This document shows, piece after piece, positions 33,926 through 43,190 of a stretch of 64,000 nucleotides of DNA. Location of the stretch: positions 62,001-126,000 of the forward strand of contig JAISJQ010000002.1 in NCBI GenBank assembly GCA_031261445.1. The letters run 5' to 3'. This DNA is from Oscillospiraceae bacterium. Its GTDB lineage: Bacteria; Bacillota; Clostridia; Oscillospirales; Acutalibacteraceae. Each line of letters starts with the position of its first letter. Positions within the stretch are counted from its first letter, which is position 1. Below the pieces are notes generated by a model, which saw nothing but the letters and a program-made list of their open reading frames with translations, had not been told where the DNA came from and made no database searches. Both the position numbers and the translations under genes were made by a program.

Positions 33926-34200
33926 AACGACAGGGCGGCGCGGTGCGCATCGTGGCAATCATTTTGGTGGCACTCATGGTGCTCTCTGCGGCGGCGGTGG
34001 CGCTCACGGTCTTCAGCGGCGGCGCGAGCGCGGCGCAGGTTTCGGTGTCCACAACCCCCATTCCCAACACAGGCTTTGCGGACGACTGGATGCTCTATCT
34101 CTTGGGCGGCGCGGTGCTTTTGGCCATCGGCTGTGTTGTTTTGCCGCGCGTCTTGAAAAAAAAGTTGCCGCAAGAGCTGGACGACGATGACGACTTCTAA
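33922..34200 (+). CDS. Small surface-protein-like peptide with IPNTG sorting-type signal
   Basis: The 92-residue protein has an N-terminal signal-peptide-like helix (IVAIILVALMVLSAAAVALTVFSGGASA), a spacer of only about 10 residues, then IPNTGF, a second hydrophobic helix (WMLYLLGGAVLLAIGCVVL) and a KKK stop with an acidic tail. IPxTG is an accepted variant of the LPxTG sortase signal, so the mature peptide on the wall would be very short; alternatively it is a two-helix membrane protein. GGAGATG precedes the ATG. It overlaps the UDG gene (4 bases) and mnmE (14 bases). Confidence 0.65.
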   Translation: MKRQGGAVRIVAIILVALMVLSAAAVALTVFSGGASAAQVSVSTTPIPNTGFADDWMLYLLGGAVLLAIGCVVLPRVLKKKLPQELDDDDDF

Positions 34201-35569
34201 CGCCATCATTGCGGCCATCGCCACGCCCCCGGCGGCGGGCGGCATCGGCATTGTGCGCGTGTCCGGCGCGGGGAGCATTGCGCTCACCGCGCGTGTTTTT
34301 GTGCCCCAAAGCGGGGCGGATTTGACGCAGTCGCCCGGCTATCGCGCCCACTTTGGGCATGTGCTCGACGCAGACGGCGCGGTGCTGGACGAGGCACTGT
34401 GCCTTGTGTTTCGCGCCCCGCATTCCTACACGGGCGAGGACGTGGCGGAACTGCACTGCCACGGGGGGCTGTACCTCGTCCAGCGCGTATTGCGGCGGAT
34501 TTTGGCGGCGGGGGCAGATCTGCCCGTGCGCGTGGCGGAAGCGGGCGAGTTCACCCGCCGCGCCATGCTGGGCGGGCGCATCTCTCTGGCGCAGGCGGAA
34601 GCGGTGGCGCTCCTCATCGGTGCGCAGAACGATGCCGCGCTCAAGGCCGCCAGCGGCGTGCTCGCGGGTGCGCTGGGGGAGAAGCTCAGTGCCGTGACGG
34701 AGCGCGTGGCCGCCGCCGCCGCGGACGTGGGCGCGTGGGTGGATTACCCCGACGAAGACCTCCCCGAGCCCAATGCCGACACCCTACTCGTCGCCCTGCG
34801 CCCAGCCATCGAGGCGCTGCAGGAGTTGCTGCGGGGCTACGACCAAGGCCGCATATTGTTTTCGGGCGCGGACACCGTAATCTGTGGCCGCCCCAACACG
34901 GGCAAGTCCACGCTGATGAACCGCCTGTGCGGCTTTGACCGCGCCATCGTCACCGACGCGCCCGGCACAACGCGGGACGTGCTGGAAGAGAGCGTGCGTT
35001 TGGGGGACATCCCCCTGCGCTTGGCGGATACGGCCGGACTGCGCGAGAGCGCGGACACCGTGGAGCAAATCGGCGTGGCGCGGGCGCGGGCACGCTTAGC
35101 GGCGGCGGATTTAGTGCTCTGCGTGCTCGATGGCTCTGCCACGCTCACGCAGGAAGACCACGCCCTGCTGGAAGACTGCGCAGACAAGCGCACCGTGCTG
35201 ATTCTAAACAAGTGCGACATCGGCGCTATGCCGCTGGACTTGTCCAGCTGGGGGCATCCCGTTGTGTCGCTGTCCGCCAAAACGGGCGCGGGGTTGGCGG
35301 AACTGCAAGCAGCCGTGGCACAGCGTTTGGGGACGGCGGATTTTGTCCCCGCCGACGCGGCACTCATCAGCGAACGCCAGCGTGCCGCGTGCGAAGAAGC
35401 ATTGCGGATTCTGCGCGAAGCCGAAGATGACCTGACGCGCGGCGTGACGCTTGATGCGGTCAGCGTGCTACTGGAGGATGCCTTGACCGCCCTGCTCACC
35501 CTGCGCGGACAAAACGCCACGGACGCGGTGACCGATGCGATCTTCTCGCGCTTTTGCGTGGGCAAATAA
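34187..35569 (+). CDS. mnmE: tRNA modification GTPase MnmE
   Basis: The 460-residue protein works with MnmG to modify the wobble uridine of certain tRNAs. The N-terminal folate-binding domain has IAAIATPPAAGGIGIVRVSG and CHGG; the G domain has GRPNTGKST, APGTTRDV, DTAGLRE and NKCD; the C-terminus ends in FCVGK with the essential Cys. The ATG lies inside the end of the small upstream gene. mnmG is not within the window. Confidence 0.96.
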   Translation: MTTSNAIIAAIATPPAAGGIGIVRVSGAGSIALTARVFVPQSGADLTQSPGYRAHFGHVLDADGAVLDEALCLVFRAPHSYTGEDVAELHCHGGLYLVQRVLRRILAAGADLPVRVAEAGEFTRRAMLGGRISLAQAEAVALLIGAQNDAALKAASGVLAGALGEKLSAVTERVAAAAADVGAWVDYPDEDLPEPNADTLLVALRPAIEALQELLRGYDQGRILFSGADTVICGRPNTGKSTLMNRLCGFDRAIVTDAPGTTRDVLEESVRLGDIPLRLADTAGLRESADTVEQIGVARARARLAAADLVLCVLDGSATLTQEDHALLEDCADKRTVLILNKCDIGAMPLDLSSWGHPVVSLSAKTGAGLAELQAAVAQRLGTADFVPADAALISERQRAACEEALRILREAEDDLTRGVTLDAVSVLLEDALTALLTLRGQNATDAVTDAIFSRFCVGK

Positions 35570-35585
35570 CACAGGAGAAAAACCC

Positions 35586-37811
35586 ATGTCCTACCAACAG
35601 GATGCTGACTATCCGCTGGACGAGCTGGCGGGCACGGTGGAGTCCATCACCTTCCGCAACGACGAGAACGGCTGGTCGGTGCTGGATTTGTCTTGCGAAG
35701 ACGACCTGCACACCGTGGTGGGCATTTTGCCCGACGTCCAGCCCGGCGAACAGCTCCTCCTGCGCGGGCGTTGGGATTCCCACGGCACATATGGGCCGCA
35801 GTTTCGCGCGGAGCTTTGTGAACAGGTTGTCCCGCGCACGGCGGCGCAGATGCTCAAATACCTGAGCGCGAAAACGGTCAAGGGCATCGGTCCGGCCACG
35901 GCGCGGCGGCTGGTGGAGCTCTATGGCGACAAAACCTTTGATATTCTGGAGAACCACCCCGAGCTTTTGGCCGAAGTGCGGGGCATGAGCGTCGAAAAAG
36001 CGCAGCTGGCGCACGAGGACTTCAAAAAGCAGTTCGCCCTGCGCACGGTGATGATTGCGCTGGAGCAAATTGGCATGACCAGCGCCGAATGCACCAAAGC
36101 CTACAAGGTTTTTGGCGTTCATGCGCCCAGCAAAGTGGCGAGCAACCCCTATGCGCTGTGCGAGTTGGGGATAGCCTTCGCGCGAGCGGAACAGATCAGC
36201 GGGCAGCTGCCCGAGCGCCCCGCGCCCGCACTACGCCTGCGGGCGGCGCTTGTGCACACGCTGCGCCGCGCCCAATATAGCGATGGGCACACCTGCCTGC
36301 CGCAGGCAGAACTCCTGCGGCTGTGTTGCGAGATGATCCAAGCGGACTGGGAGGACGTCCAGAGCACGTTGGCGGACATGGTCACGGACAACACCTTGCG
36401 CCGCGAAACATGGGACGAGACGGACTACATCTTTATGCCACCGATTCACAAGGCGGAGCAATCGGCCGCCACGCGCCTGCAGGTCTTTTTGGATTTCCCC
36501 CCCGCCGGGAGCGAGGCCCTCGACGAGGACATCGATGCGGTGGAGCGAGAGAGCGGCATTGTATATGGCGAGCTACAGCGGCTGGCCATCCGCACAGCGG
36601 CGGAAAAGGGGATGCTCATCCTCACGGGCGGCCCGGGCACGGGCAAGACCACGGCCATCCGTGGCATTTTACATTTGTTCAAGCGGCAGGGGCTAAATGT
36701 GGCACTGGCCGCGCCCACTGGCCGCGCCGCCAAACGCATGAGCGAGCTGGCCGGGCAGGAGGCGAAGACCCTCCACCGCCTGTTGGAGGCGCAGAAAACC
36801 GAGGATAACCGCCCGCCCGTATTTATGCGTAACGCCAAAAATCTGCTGGACTGTAGCGCACTGATTTTGGACGAGCTGAGCATGGTGGACGCGTATTTGT
36901 TCTCGGCGGTGCTTGATGCGCTGCCGCTCAGTTGCCGCCTGATACTGGTGGGCGACGCCGACCAGCTACCCGCCGTGGGCGCGGGCAATACGCTGGGCGA
37001 CCTCCTGCGGGCGGACGCGCTGCCGTCCGTGCGGCTGACGAAAGTCTACCGACAGGCCATGGCATCGCTGATTGTGGAAAATGCCCACCGCATCATCGAC
37101 GACCTGCCGCCCATTCTGGACGACGTGACGCGCGACTTTTTCTTCATGCCCAAAAGCACGCCCGCGCTGGTGCAACAGACGGTCTGCGAGCTGGTCAGTC
37201 AGCGACTGCCCAAAAGCTACGACCTAGACCCCATGACGCAGATCCAAGTGCTCTGCCCCAGCAAAATGGGCTTGGCGGGCACGGGGCAGATGAACGCCGC
37301 GTTGCAAAACGTCCTCAATCCCCCTAGCGATGACAAAAAAGAGCACACCCACGCCGGGCGCAGCTTCCGCACGGGGGACAAAGTGATGCAGATGAAAAAC
37401 GACTACGAGCTGCCGTGGCGGGACGAGTGGGACAAAGAGGGCAACGGCATCATGAACGGAGAGCTGGGCATCGTGCGGGAGATCCACCCCAAAGAGCAGA
37501 GTTTTATTGTGGACTTTGGGGGACTAACAACGATCTACCCGTTCAAAAAGCTGGAGAATCTGGACTTGGCCTACGCCGTCACCGTGCACAAAAGTCAGGG
37601 CAGCGAGTTTGAGGCTGTGGTGTTGCCTGTGCGCTCTGTGCCCTGGCCGCTGTCGTACCGCGCCCTGCTCTACACGGGTGTCACCCGCGCCAAACGCCTG
37701 TTTGTGGGCGTGGGCAGTGCGGAGGAATTTCAAAAAATGGCCGCCAACGTCCGCACAGGTGTGCGCTATAGTGGGCTGGCGAATTTTTTGAATCATAGTC
37801 AATCAACTTGA
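35586..37811 (+). CDS. recD2: RecD2-type ATP-dependent DNA helicase
   Basis: The 741-residue superfamily 1B helicase unwinds DNA 5' to 3'. An OB-like N-terminal domain and helix-hairpin-helix region (KTVKGIGPATARRLV) precede motif I GGPGTGKTT, Ia APTGRAAKRM, II DELSMVD, III LVGDADQLPAVG and the late motif YAVTVHKSQGSEFE with YTGVTRAK. It is the stand-alone RecD2 form of bacteria, not part of RecBCD. The ATG at 35586 follows AGGAGAA, 16 bases after mnmE stops; they probably share a transcript. Confidence 0.94.
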   Translation: MSYQQDADYPLDELAGTVESITFRNDENGWSVLDLSCEDDLHTVVGILPDVQPGEQLLLRGRWDSHGTYGPQFRAELCEQVVPRTAAQMLKYLSAKTVKGIGPATARRLVELYGDKTFDILENHPELLAEVRGMSVEKAQLAHEDFKKQFALRTVMIALEQIGMTSAECTKAYKVFGVHAPSKVASNPYALCELGIAFARAEQISGQLPERPAPALRLRAALVHTLRRAQYSDGHTCLPQAELLRLCCEMIQADWEDVQSTLADMVTDNTLRRETWDETDYIFMPPIHKAEQSAATRLQVFLDFPPAGSEALDEDIDAVERESGIVYGELQRLAIRTAAEKGMLILTGGPGTGKTTAIRGILHLFKRQGLNVALAAPTGRAAKRMSELAGQEAKTLHRLLEAQKTEDNRPPVFMRNAKNLLDCSALILDELSMVDAYLFSAVLDALPLSCRLILVGDADQLPAVGAGNTLGDLLRADALPSVRLTKVYRQAMASLIVENAHRIIDDLPPILDDVTRDFFFMPKSTPALVQQTVCELVSQRLPKSYDLDPMTQIQVLCPSKMGLAGTGQMNAALQNVLNPPSDDKKEHTHAGRSFRTGDKVMQMKNDYELPWRDEWDKEGNGIMNGELGIVREIHPKEQSFIVDFGGLTTIYPFKKLENLDLAYAVTVHKSQGSEFEAVVLPVRSVPWPLSYRALLYTGVTRAKRLFVGVGSAEEFQKMAANVRTGVRYSGLANFLNHSQST

Positions 37812-38685
37812 TAAATATCTTATGTGACCACTGATTCATTGTGTATTGTAGGGGCTTTTCTGTGCTCGCCCGCAGTCTAGATGTTAGATTCCTGCACTAA
37901 ACGTTTTTTGCGTTCTTTAAGAAGGAACGTGTGGATACATACTCTAGCGTCTAGCCTCTAACATCTAATGTCCAGATGCGGACGCGCGATGCACGCCCCT
38001 ACGGGTTGTTGGTGGAATCGGGTTAGGAGAGATAGAATCGACAAATTGAGCGGGGAGGAATAGCGCAAGCTTAAGCTTATTCTTAACCTTAAGCTTAAGC
38101 TCCATGTTGAGATAAACCATCACAGTCCGCCGCAATTTGTCCGCGTGTGTGAGGGCAGAAGACAGAGGGCAGCCTTGCGCCCGAGGCTCCGTCCTCTGGC
38201 CGCTGACCTCTGTCTTCTCAACCGCGGACGCGCGATGCGCGCCCCTACGAGTTGTTGCTTTTTATGGCAGGAAAATGACGATTTACGCGATTCTATTGGA
38301 TATAGTGCATAATAATTTCGTTTTTCTTGCAGTATTTTTAGACTGTTTTCATTACGATTATTAATAACGTTTAAGCTTTAAGGTTAACCTCAAGGTTAAA
38401 CTCAATATCAAACTTAAGGTTAAACTCAAGGTCAAGATTGAGATTAATCTTGTGGTTATTTCTACTGATTTTCGCGGGCGTTTTGTAGAGATAAGGTTCG
38501 CCCCCCTACAATATACCACGGGCGGATGATATCCGCCCCTACATTTAGAGGACAGAAAACAGAAGGCAGAGGGCAGATGCTCCGTCCTCTGCTAGAACCA
38601 ACGGATTACCACGGGCGGCAGATTGCCGCCCCTACCCGCACACCTCACCGTCCCAGCATCTATTCACTATACCTTATTACCTAGC
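37812..38685. repeat. Long non-coding gap made of repeat families A, C, D and AANNTY hexamers
   Basis: This 870-base stretch has no supported gene. In order it holds a GTAGGGGC unit (about 37847), a CTAGATN element with both arms (about 37875-37975), another GTAGGGGC unit (37980-38003) and a 6-base AAGCTT/AACCTT array (38067-38110). These are followed by a CAGANGN hairpin (38150-38219), a CGCGATGCGCGCCCCTAC unit (38224-38248), a second, longer 6-base AANNTY array (38373-38455), GTAGGGGC units (38476-38542, 38609-38636) and a CAGANGN array (38546-38590). Confidence 0.7.
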
Positions 38686-39162
38686 TTACACCTCAATCCG
38701 CAGCACGCGATGGGCGATGGCGCGGGTGTAGGTGGCCAGCGGGCGGAAGTCGTTGTCGTTGCTGTGCGCGGCAATGAGCACGTTGCTGGGGTCGGGATTC
38801 TCGCCCACGTGGACGATGAGCAGGCTGTGCCCCCAGTCATCGGGCTTGAAGCTCAGCTGAATCAAATCGCCCGGCTGCGCCTGCGCCAGGTCAATCACTT
38901 CGCCCCGCAGCCCCTTTGCTTTGCCGCGTGTTAAGTATTCGTACAGGTGCTGCACACTCGTCCACGCGGGTGCGCGGTCGTCGGCAGAGCGATAGTACCA
39001 GCCGTTGTCGCTGAACTCCTGTGGCGCACCGCCGGCCAAAAAGGCCTGCGAAACAAAGTTGGTGCAGTCGCCCCACGGTTCGGAAAAATCATAGTACTTC
39101 GGGTTGCGCCGATAGACCCACTCATGGGCATAGCGCACGGCAGCGTCGCGGTCATAGGCCAT
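38686..39162 (-). CDS. Amidase_6 domain protein (NlpC/P60-like cysteine hydrolase)
   Basis: The 158-residue protein consists of one putative amidase domain: MAYDRDAAVRYAHEWV, the nucleophile motif GDCTNFVSQAFLAGG, QPGDLIQL, and a late catalytic His region GHSLLIVHVG followed by AAHSND. Members are papain-like hydrolases, often acting on peptidoglycan or spore components. No signal peptide is present. AAGGGGTG precedes the ATG at 39162. It may be secreted in another way or act inside the cell. Confidence 0.78.
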   Translation of the reverse strand: MAYDRDAAVRYAHEWVYRRNPKYYDFSEPWGDCTNFVSQAFLAGGAPQEFSDNGWYYRSADDRAPAWTSVQHLYEYLTRGKAKGLRGEVIDLAQAQPGDLIQLSFKPDDWGHSLLIVHVGENPDPSNVLIAAHSNDNDFRPLATYTRAIAHRVLRIEV

Positions 39163-39282
39163 GGTTTTCACCCCTTTGTCCCTAGGGTATGCCTTGGAGG
39201 GGTGGGGTGTGAGGATACAGGCGGGAGGGGGGCACAGCTCGCCCCTACAAATGGAGGCAATCAACGGTTTCGTTGAACAAGG

Positions 39283-39311
39283 TTGACAACCGTCCCCGCA
39301 TGTGTTAGACT
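39283..39311 (+). promoter_or_regulatory. Sigma-A promoter for the AT-rich hypothetical gene
   Basis: TTGACA and TAGACT are 17 bases apart, 40 bases before the ATG at 39351. Confidence 0.65.
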
Positions 39312-39350
39312 ATGGGCAGAGGCCGATGCTATGCGATAGGAGAAGTGCAC

Positions 39351-39863
39351 ATGAAAAGAAAAACCATCGCGATCATTGCCGCTCTGTTAGTGTTTGTGCT
39401 GGCGGTAACCGCTCTGATCGTTTATAATGATCCGCGAATTGTCGACACGGCGTCTTTGATAAGAACAGCAACGGAATTCCTCTCTGCGAATTATTCCGAA
39501 ACGCTGCTTGGCGAACATAGCACTGTATTTGATTTGCATGACGGGCAGTATTTTCTGTTTGATGCAAATTATTATCCTAGACTTGATTCCATAAATGCTC
39601 TTATTGAATCAAGTCCAGAGCATTCTCCTATCCGACCGATCGACCCTTCTGCTACTTCTACCTATGGTCTGTTAACCTACAAAAAAACTATCACAGGGAT
39701 AAAAGCAGAAGATGTTTTCTTTTTTCTTTATGAAAAAGAGCAGGAAGATGAAAAAATAATTAACGTCCGCGGGGTGGATAATTTTATAGTCGGCAGAATA
39801 AATGACGATAAAGTAAAACGAGTGGATTATTATTGCAACGATATCTTCGTCTCTTCTTTATAA
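39351..39863 (+). CDS. Hypothetical membrane-anchored or secreted protein
   Basis: The 170-residue protein has an N-terminal hydrophobic segment (TIAIIAALLVFVLAVTALIVY) and an extracellular part with no recognised motif (LHDGQYFLFDANYYPRLDSI, YGLLTYKKTITGIKAEDVFFFL). GGAGAAG precedes the ATG. The gene is distinctly richer in A+T than its neighbours and may have been acquired. A further stretch with coding character continues in another frame just downstream, so the present C-terminus may result from a frameshift. Confidence 0.55.
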   Translation: MKRKTIAIIAALLVFVLAVTALIVYNDPRIVDTASLIRTATEFLSANYSETLLGEHSTVFDLHDGQYFLFDANYYPRLDSINALIESSPEHSPIRPIDPSATSTYGLLTYKKTITGIKAEDVFFFLYEKEQEDEKIINVRGVDNFIVGRINDDKVKRVDYYCNDIFVSSL

Positions 39864-39873
39864 TCGGCGGAGC

Positions 39874-39981
39874 AGTGATTCCGTGTTTTTCTTGTTTGTT
39901 GGTGAAAAAATAGTGAATCATGAATATGTGAACTCTTTTGTTTGCTACGATGAGACAGGCGCTGTGGTTTTTGAAATGTGA
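39874..39981 (+). pseudogene. Possible frame-shifted 3' remnant of the upstream gene
   Basis: In the +1 frame relative to the gene ending at 39863, the sequence reads SDSVFFLFVGEKIVNHEYVN and continues to ...AVVFEM before a TGA, a protein-like composition with no start of its own except a GTG. It may be the original C-terminus of the upstream protein or an independent short ORF. Weakly supported. The remaining bases up to 40059 hold nothing else recognisable. Confidence 0.3.
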
Positions 39982-40059
39982 GCGCGATAACCCCCAAAAA
40001 TTTGACATTCCCCCGCAAATGCTGTAAAATATCCCCCAAAAAGAGCCGAGGGAGTTTTT

Positions 40060-40572
40060 GTGATTTTGCAGACAATCGAGGGCAAAACCCCGCGCGTGGC
40101 GCAGGACGCTTTTGTGGCGGAAACCGCCGTGCTCGCGGGGGACGTGACGCTTGAGAGCGGCGCGAACATTTGGTACGGCGCGGTGCTGCGCGGCGACATC
40201 GGGCGCATTGTGGTGGGCAAAAACAGCAATGTACAGGAAAACGCCGTGCTCCATACGGACGCGGGCGGCGCGGTGATTTTGGGCGAAAACGTCACGGTGG
40301 GACATGGCGCGATACTGCACGGCTGCACGGTGGCGGACGGTGCGCTCATCGGCATGGCGGCCACGGTGCTCGACGGCGCGGTGGTGGGCGCAGGAGCACT
40401 GGTGGGCGCGGGTGCGCTGGTGACGGGCGGCACGGTCATTCCGGCGGACACGCTGGCGCTGGGCAGTCCGGCCAAGCCCGTGCGCACGTTAACCGATGCT
40501 CAGCGCACCGCCAGCCTGCAAAACGCGGCGGACTACGTGCGCCATGGCCGCGCGTTGCGGCGTGAGGGGTGA
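40060..40572 (+). CDS. Gamma-carbonic anhydrase family protein
   Basis: The 170-residue protein is a left-handed beta-helix of hexapeptide repeats. Family motifs are ANIWYGAVLRGDIG, VGKNSNVQENAVLHTD and VGHGAILHGCTV, which hold the three metal-binding His. It may hydrate CO2 or act as an acyltransferase-like protein; many bacterial members have no proven activity. The start is a GTG with GAGGGAG upstream. The C-terminal helix (RTLTDAQRTASLQNAADYV) is normal. Confidence 0.88.
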   Translation: MILQTIEGKTPRVAQDAFVAETAVLAGDVTLESGANIWYGAVLRGDIGRIVVGKNSNVQENAVLHTDAGGAVILGENVTVGHGAILHGCTVADGALIGMAATVLDGAVVGAGALVGAGALVTGGTVIPADTLALGSPAKPVRTLTDAQRTASLQNAADYVRHGRALRREG

Positions 40573-40741
40573 GGGGGCGCACCCTCGTGCCTCTGTAGGG
40601 GTAGCCTAACAACTTCGTTATCAAAATTATCAAAGCAACATCAAACAATATACCTACCCCGCACAACCCACCCCCTACAGGCAATAGGTGGTCTCCAAAT
40701 CTGCCGTTCCCCCAACTTTTCCGCAAAAAACGCCCGCCCCC

Positions 40742-40770
40742 TTGAAAACCCGCCAAAAAAAGTGTATAAT
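40742..40770 (+). promoter_or_regulatory. Sigma-A promoter for the M28 peptidase
   Basis: TTGAAA and TATAAT are 17 bases apart, about 33 bases before the ATG at 40804. Confidence 0.75.
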
Positions 40771-40803
40771 ACACGCATCACAGAAAAAACGAAGGAGACA
40801 GCG

Positions 40804-42030
40804 ATGGGGATCAAGTTGGACGCCATTCGGGCACGCAAGGACGAGGCCGCGAAGTACATGGAACAGGAGATTGTGCACACAATCAAGAGCTTTGGCAAAC
40901 GCCGGCCGGGCAGCGAGGGCGAGACGAAGGCTGTGCACTACATGGCCGACAAGCTCAGAGAGTACGGTTGCGACAGCGTGACGGTCGAGCCGTTCGACGT
41001 GCACACGGGCGCGTTTATGGGCTGGATCTATTTCTGCATGACCGTGGTGCTCGCGGCGTTTGGGCTGTACTTTGTGGGCGAGCGTTGGTCACAAATCGCG
41101 GCGGTGTGCCTCATCGCCATCGGCCTAGTGTTGTTCGTGGGCGAGTTTGTGTTTTACTTCAAGGTCATCGACCCGCTGTATCGCAAACAGACCTCCCACA
41201 ACGTGACGGCCGTCAAAAAGCCCACGGGCGAAGTCAAACAGCGCATTTTCTACAACGGACACCCCGACGTCGCCAACGAATTCACGTTTTCCTATCATTT
41301 TGGCTTCAAGGTGTATGCCGCGCACTTTCTGGGCTCTCTCGTGGGTCTGGGTTACTTCGTGACGATTCTCGTCCTGCAACTCACGGGCATTCTGCCGCGC
41401 GAAACCGTGCTGCTGCTGGGCTATATCGGACTGATTTTCGTGCCGTTTTGGGTGGGCATGTACTTTATGTCCAACCCCAAAATGCCGGTCGATGGCGCAA
41501 ACGACAACCTGACGGCCTGCTACATGGGCATTGCCTTGATGAAAGAGCTGCAAGAGCAGGGCATCGAGCTGGAGCACACGGAAGTGGGCGTACTGATTAC
41601 GGGTTCGGAAGAAGAGGGACTGCGCGGCGCGAAAGCTTGGGCGGCCGCGCATCAGGGCGAATATCAAGACGTGGACACGTACTTCTTCTGCTACGACACC
41701 ATCCGCGAGCGCGACTATTTTGCGGTGAACCTGAAAGACCTGAACGGCACAGTCAAGGCGGATGCCGAAGCGGGCGAGATGTTCCTGCAGGCGGCCAAAA
41801 CGGTTGGCGTGAAGTTTAGCAAAGGCCTCGTACCCTTCGGCGGCGGCGCAACGGATTCCGCGGCACTGGCGCAGGGCGGCTTCAAATCCGTCGGCATCAC
41901 GGGCATGAACCACAATCTGGAGAGATACTACCACACGCGCGAGGACAGCTACGACAATCTGGATCTGACCGCCCTAGCCGACTGCTTTGCCGTCAGCACG
42001 CAACTCCTAGAAGACCTAGAGAATCGCTAA
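40804..42030 (+). CDS. M28-family zinc peptidase with internal membrane segments
   Basis: The 408-residue protein begins like an M28 aminopeptidase (KRRPGSEGETKAVHYMADKLREYGCD) and is then interrupted by two hydrophobic helices (about 75-120) and another pair (about 185-235) before resuming with VDGANDNLTACYMG, LITGSEEEGLRGA, FCYDTI and GMNHNLERYYHTREDSYDN. These hold the Asp, Glu and His zinc ligands. The insertion of membrane helices in the catalytic fold is known for a subset of Clostridia homologues. GGAGACAG precedes the ATG. It may process peptides at the membrane. Confidence 0.8.
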   Translation: MGIKLDAIRARKDEAAKYMEQEIVHTIKSFGKRRPGSEGETKAVHYMADKLREYGCDSVTVEPFDVHTGAFMGWIYFCMTVVLAAFGLYFVGERWSQIAAVCLIAIGLVLFVGEFVFYFKVIDPLYRKQTSHNVTAVKKPTGEVKQRIFYNGHPDVANEFTFSYHFGFKVYAAHFLGSLVGLGYFVTILVLQLTGILPRETVLLLGYIGLIFVPFWVGMYFMSNPKMPVDGANDNLTACYMGIALMKELQEQGIELEHTEVGVLITGSEEEGLRGAKAWAAAHQGEYQDVDTYFFCYDTIRERDYFAVNLKDLNGTVKADAEAGEMFLQAAKTVGVKFSKGLVPFGGGATDSAALAQGGFKSVGITGMNHNLERYYHTREDSYDNLDLTALADCFAVSTQLLEDLENR

Positions 42031-42035
42031 GAGAC

Positions 42036-42132
42036 ATCAGACGATAGAAGACAGAGGACAGAGTTTCGTGCGCAATTCTGCCCTCTGTTTTCTGATATCT
42101 GCCGCCCCTACAACAATTGTTCATTGCATCTT
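42036..42132. repeat. CAGANGN hairpin followed by a CAATNNN array (families C and B)
   Basis: CAGAGGA units with inverted CTGCCCT/CTGTTTT arm end at about 42100; a two-unit minus-strand CAATNNN array follows. They separate the M28 and amidohydrolase genes. Confidence 0.65.
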
Positions 42133-42160
42133 GCCCACGGGAAACAAAAAGGACACCGCC

Positions 42161-42976
42161 ATGATCATCGACAGCCACACCCATATTTACCCCGACAAAA
42201 TCGCCTTTCGGGCGTCACACGCCATCGGCGAATACTACGAAATGCCCATGGAGTTTGACGGCACGGCGGAAAATCTTTTGCGGCACGGGTTGGCCGCGGG
42301 CATCGACAAGTTCGTCGTTTGCTCTGCCGCCACCACGGCGGCACAAGTGCGTCCGGTCAACCAGTTCATTGCCGCTTCTGTCGCTGCGCACAGCGACCGC
42401 TTTTGGGGCTACGGCACGGCGCACCCGGATTGCACGGACATCCCCGCCGTGGTGGAGGAAATCATCGCCGCCGGGCTCGTGGGCATCAAGCTCCACGGCG
42501 ACTTCCAAAAATTCCTCATCGACAGCCCCGCCGCCATGCGCATCTACGAAGCGTGCGAAGGCCGCCTGCCCGTGCTCCTGCACAGCGGCGATTACCGCAC
42601 CGAGTACACCAAACCCGCCCGCGTGCTCAACATTGCGCGGACTTTCCCAAAACTGGACATCATCGCGGCGCACTTTGGCGCATGGAGCGAGTGGGGCAGT
42701 TCCGCCGCGCAGCTGGCCGAGGCGGGCGTGTACATCGACACCTGCTCAAGCCTGTACGCCCTCAAGCCGCGCTTTGCCCGCCTGTTGATCGACACCTTCG
42801 GCGTGGATCACGTATTTTTCGGCACGGATTACCCCATGTGGCGCACGGGCAAGGAGCTGGAATACCTGCACAATCTTCCGCTGACGGACGACGAGCGCCG
42901 CGCCATCCTAGGCGAAAACTTCTTGCGCTTTATTTCTAAATATGAAAAAACAGATGGTGGTAATAACAATTTGTAG
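42161..42976 (+). CDS. Amidohydrolase-related metal-dependent hydrolase (Amidohydro_2)
   Basis: The 271-residue TIM-barrel hydrolase starts MIIDSHTHIYPDKIA with the H-x-H metal pair, then GIKLHGDFQKF, LLHSGDY, IAAHFGAW and FFGTDYPMW with the catalytic Asp. Such enzymes cleave C-N or C-C bonds; the KLHGDFQ and PMW signatures resemble the TatD-distant Amidohydro_2 group. AAAGGA precedes the ATG. Its last codons read into AT-rich DNA next to a repeat. The substrate is unknown. Confidence 0.82.
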   Translation: MIIDSHTHIYPDKIAFRASHAIGEYYEMPMEFDGTAENLLRHGLAAGIDKFVVCSAATTAAQVRPVNQFIAASVAAHSDRFWGYGTAHPDCTDIPAVVEEIIAAGLVGIKLHGDFQKFLIDSPAAMRIYEACEGRLPVLLHSGDYRTEYTKPARVLNIARTFPKLDIIAAHFGAWSEWGSSAAQLAEAGVYIDTCSSLYALKPRFARLLIDTFGVDHVFFGTDYPMWRTGKELEYLHNLPLTDDERRAILGENFLRFISKYEKTDGGNNNL

Positions 42977-43190
42977 GGGCGACCCTTGCCTGTGCCCTGC
43001 GGGTATGGTCGCCCTTTACGCAAAGCGCATTATCGGGGCAACCACAAGGGTTGCCCCTACACGTGGGTATTGACCATCACGGGCGGCAGATTGCCGCCCG
43101 CTGGTGAGAATGCAGACGTCAGAAGACAGAGGACAGATCGTTAGGCGCAAATCTGCCCTCTGTCTTCTATTTTCTGCCCTCTGTCTTCCC
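42974..43190. repeat. GTAGGGGC units followed by a CAGANGN hairpin (families A and C)
   Basis: Paired GACC and AACC hairpin units with the nested CCTGTGCCCTGCGGG module (42974-43060) and a GGCAGATTGCC unit are followed by CAGAAGA/CAGAGGA units and the inverse CTGCCCT, CTGTCTT (43108-43190). The last part is inside the coaX frame. Confidence 0.7.

Noticed and set aside
38137-38364. 75-codon plus-strand ORF in the long gap
   Set aside because: It crosses a CAGANGN hairpin and a GTAGGGGC unit and has no ribosome site.
39784-40320. Minus-strand ORF of 178 codons opposite the carbonic anhydrase gene
   Set aside because: It is the antisense shadow of the hexapeptide-repeat gene and continues into a gap; codon pattern fits the plus strand.
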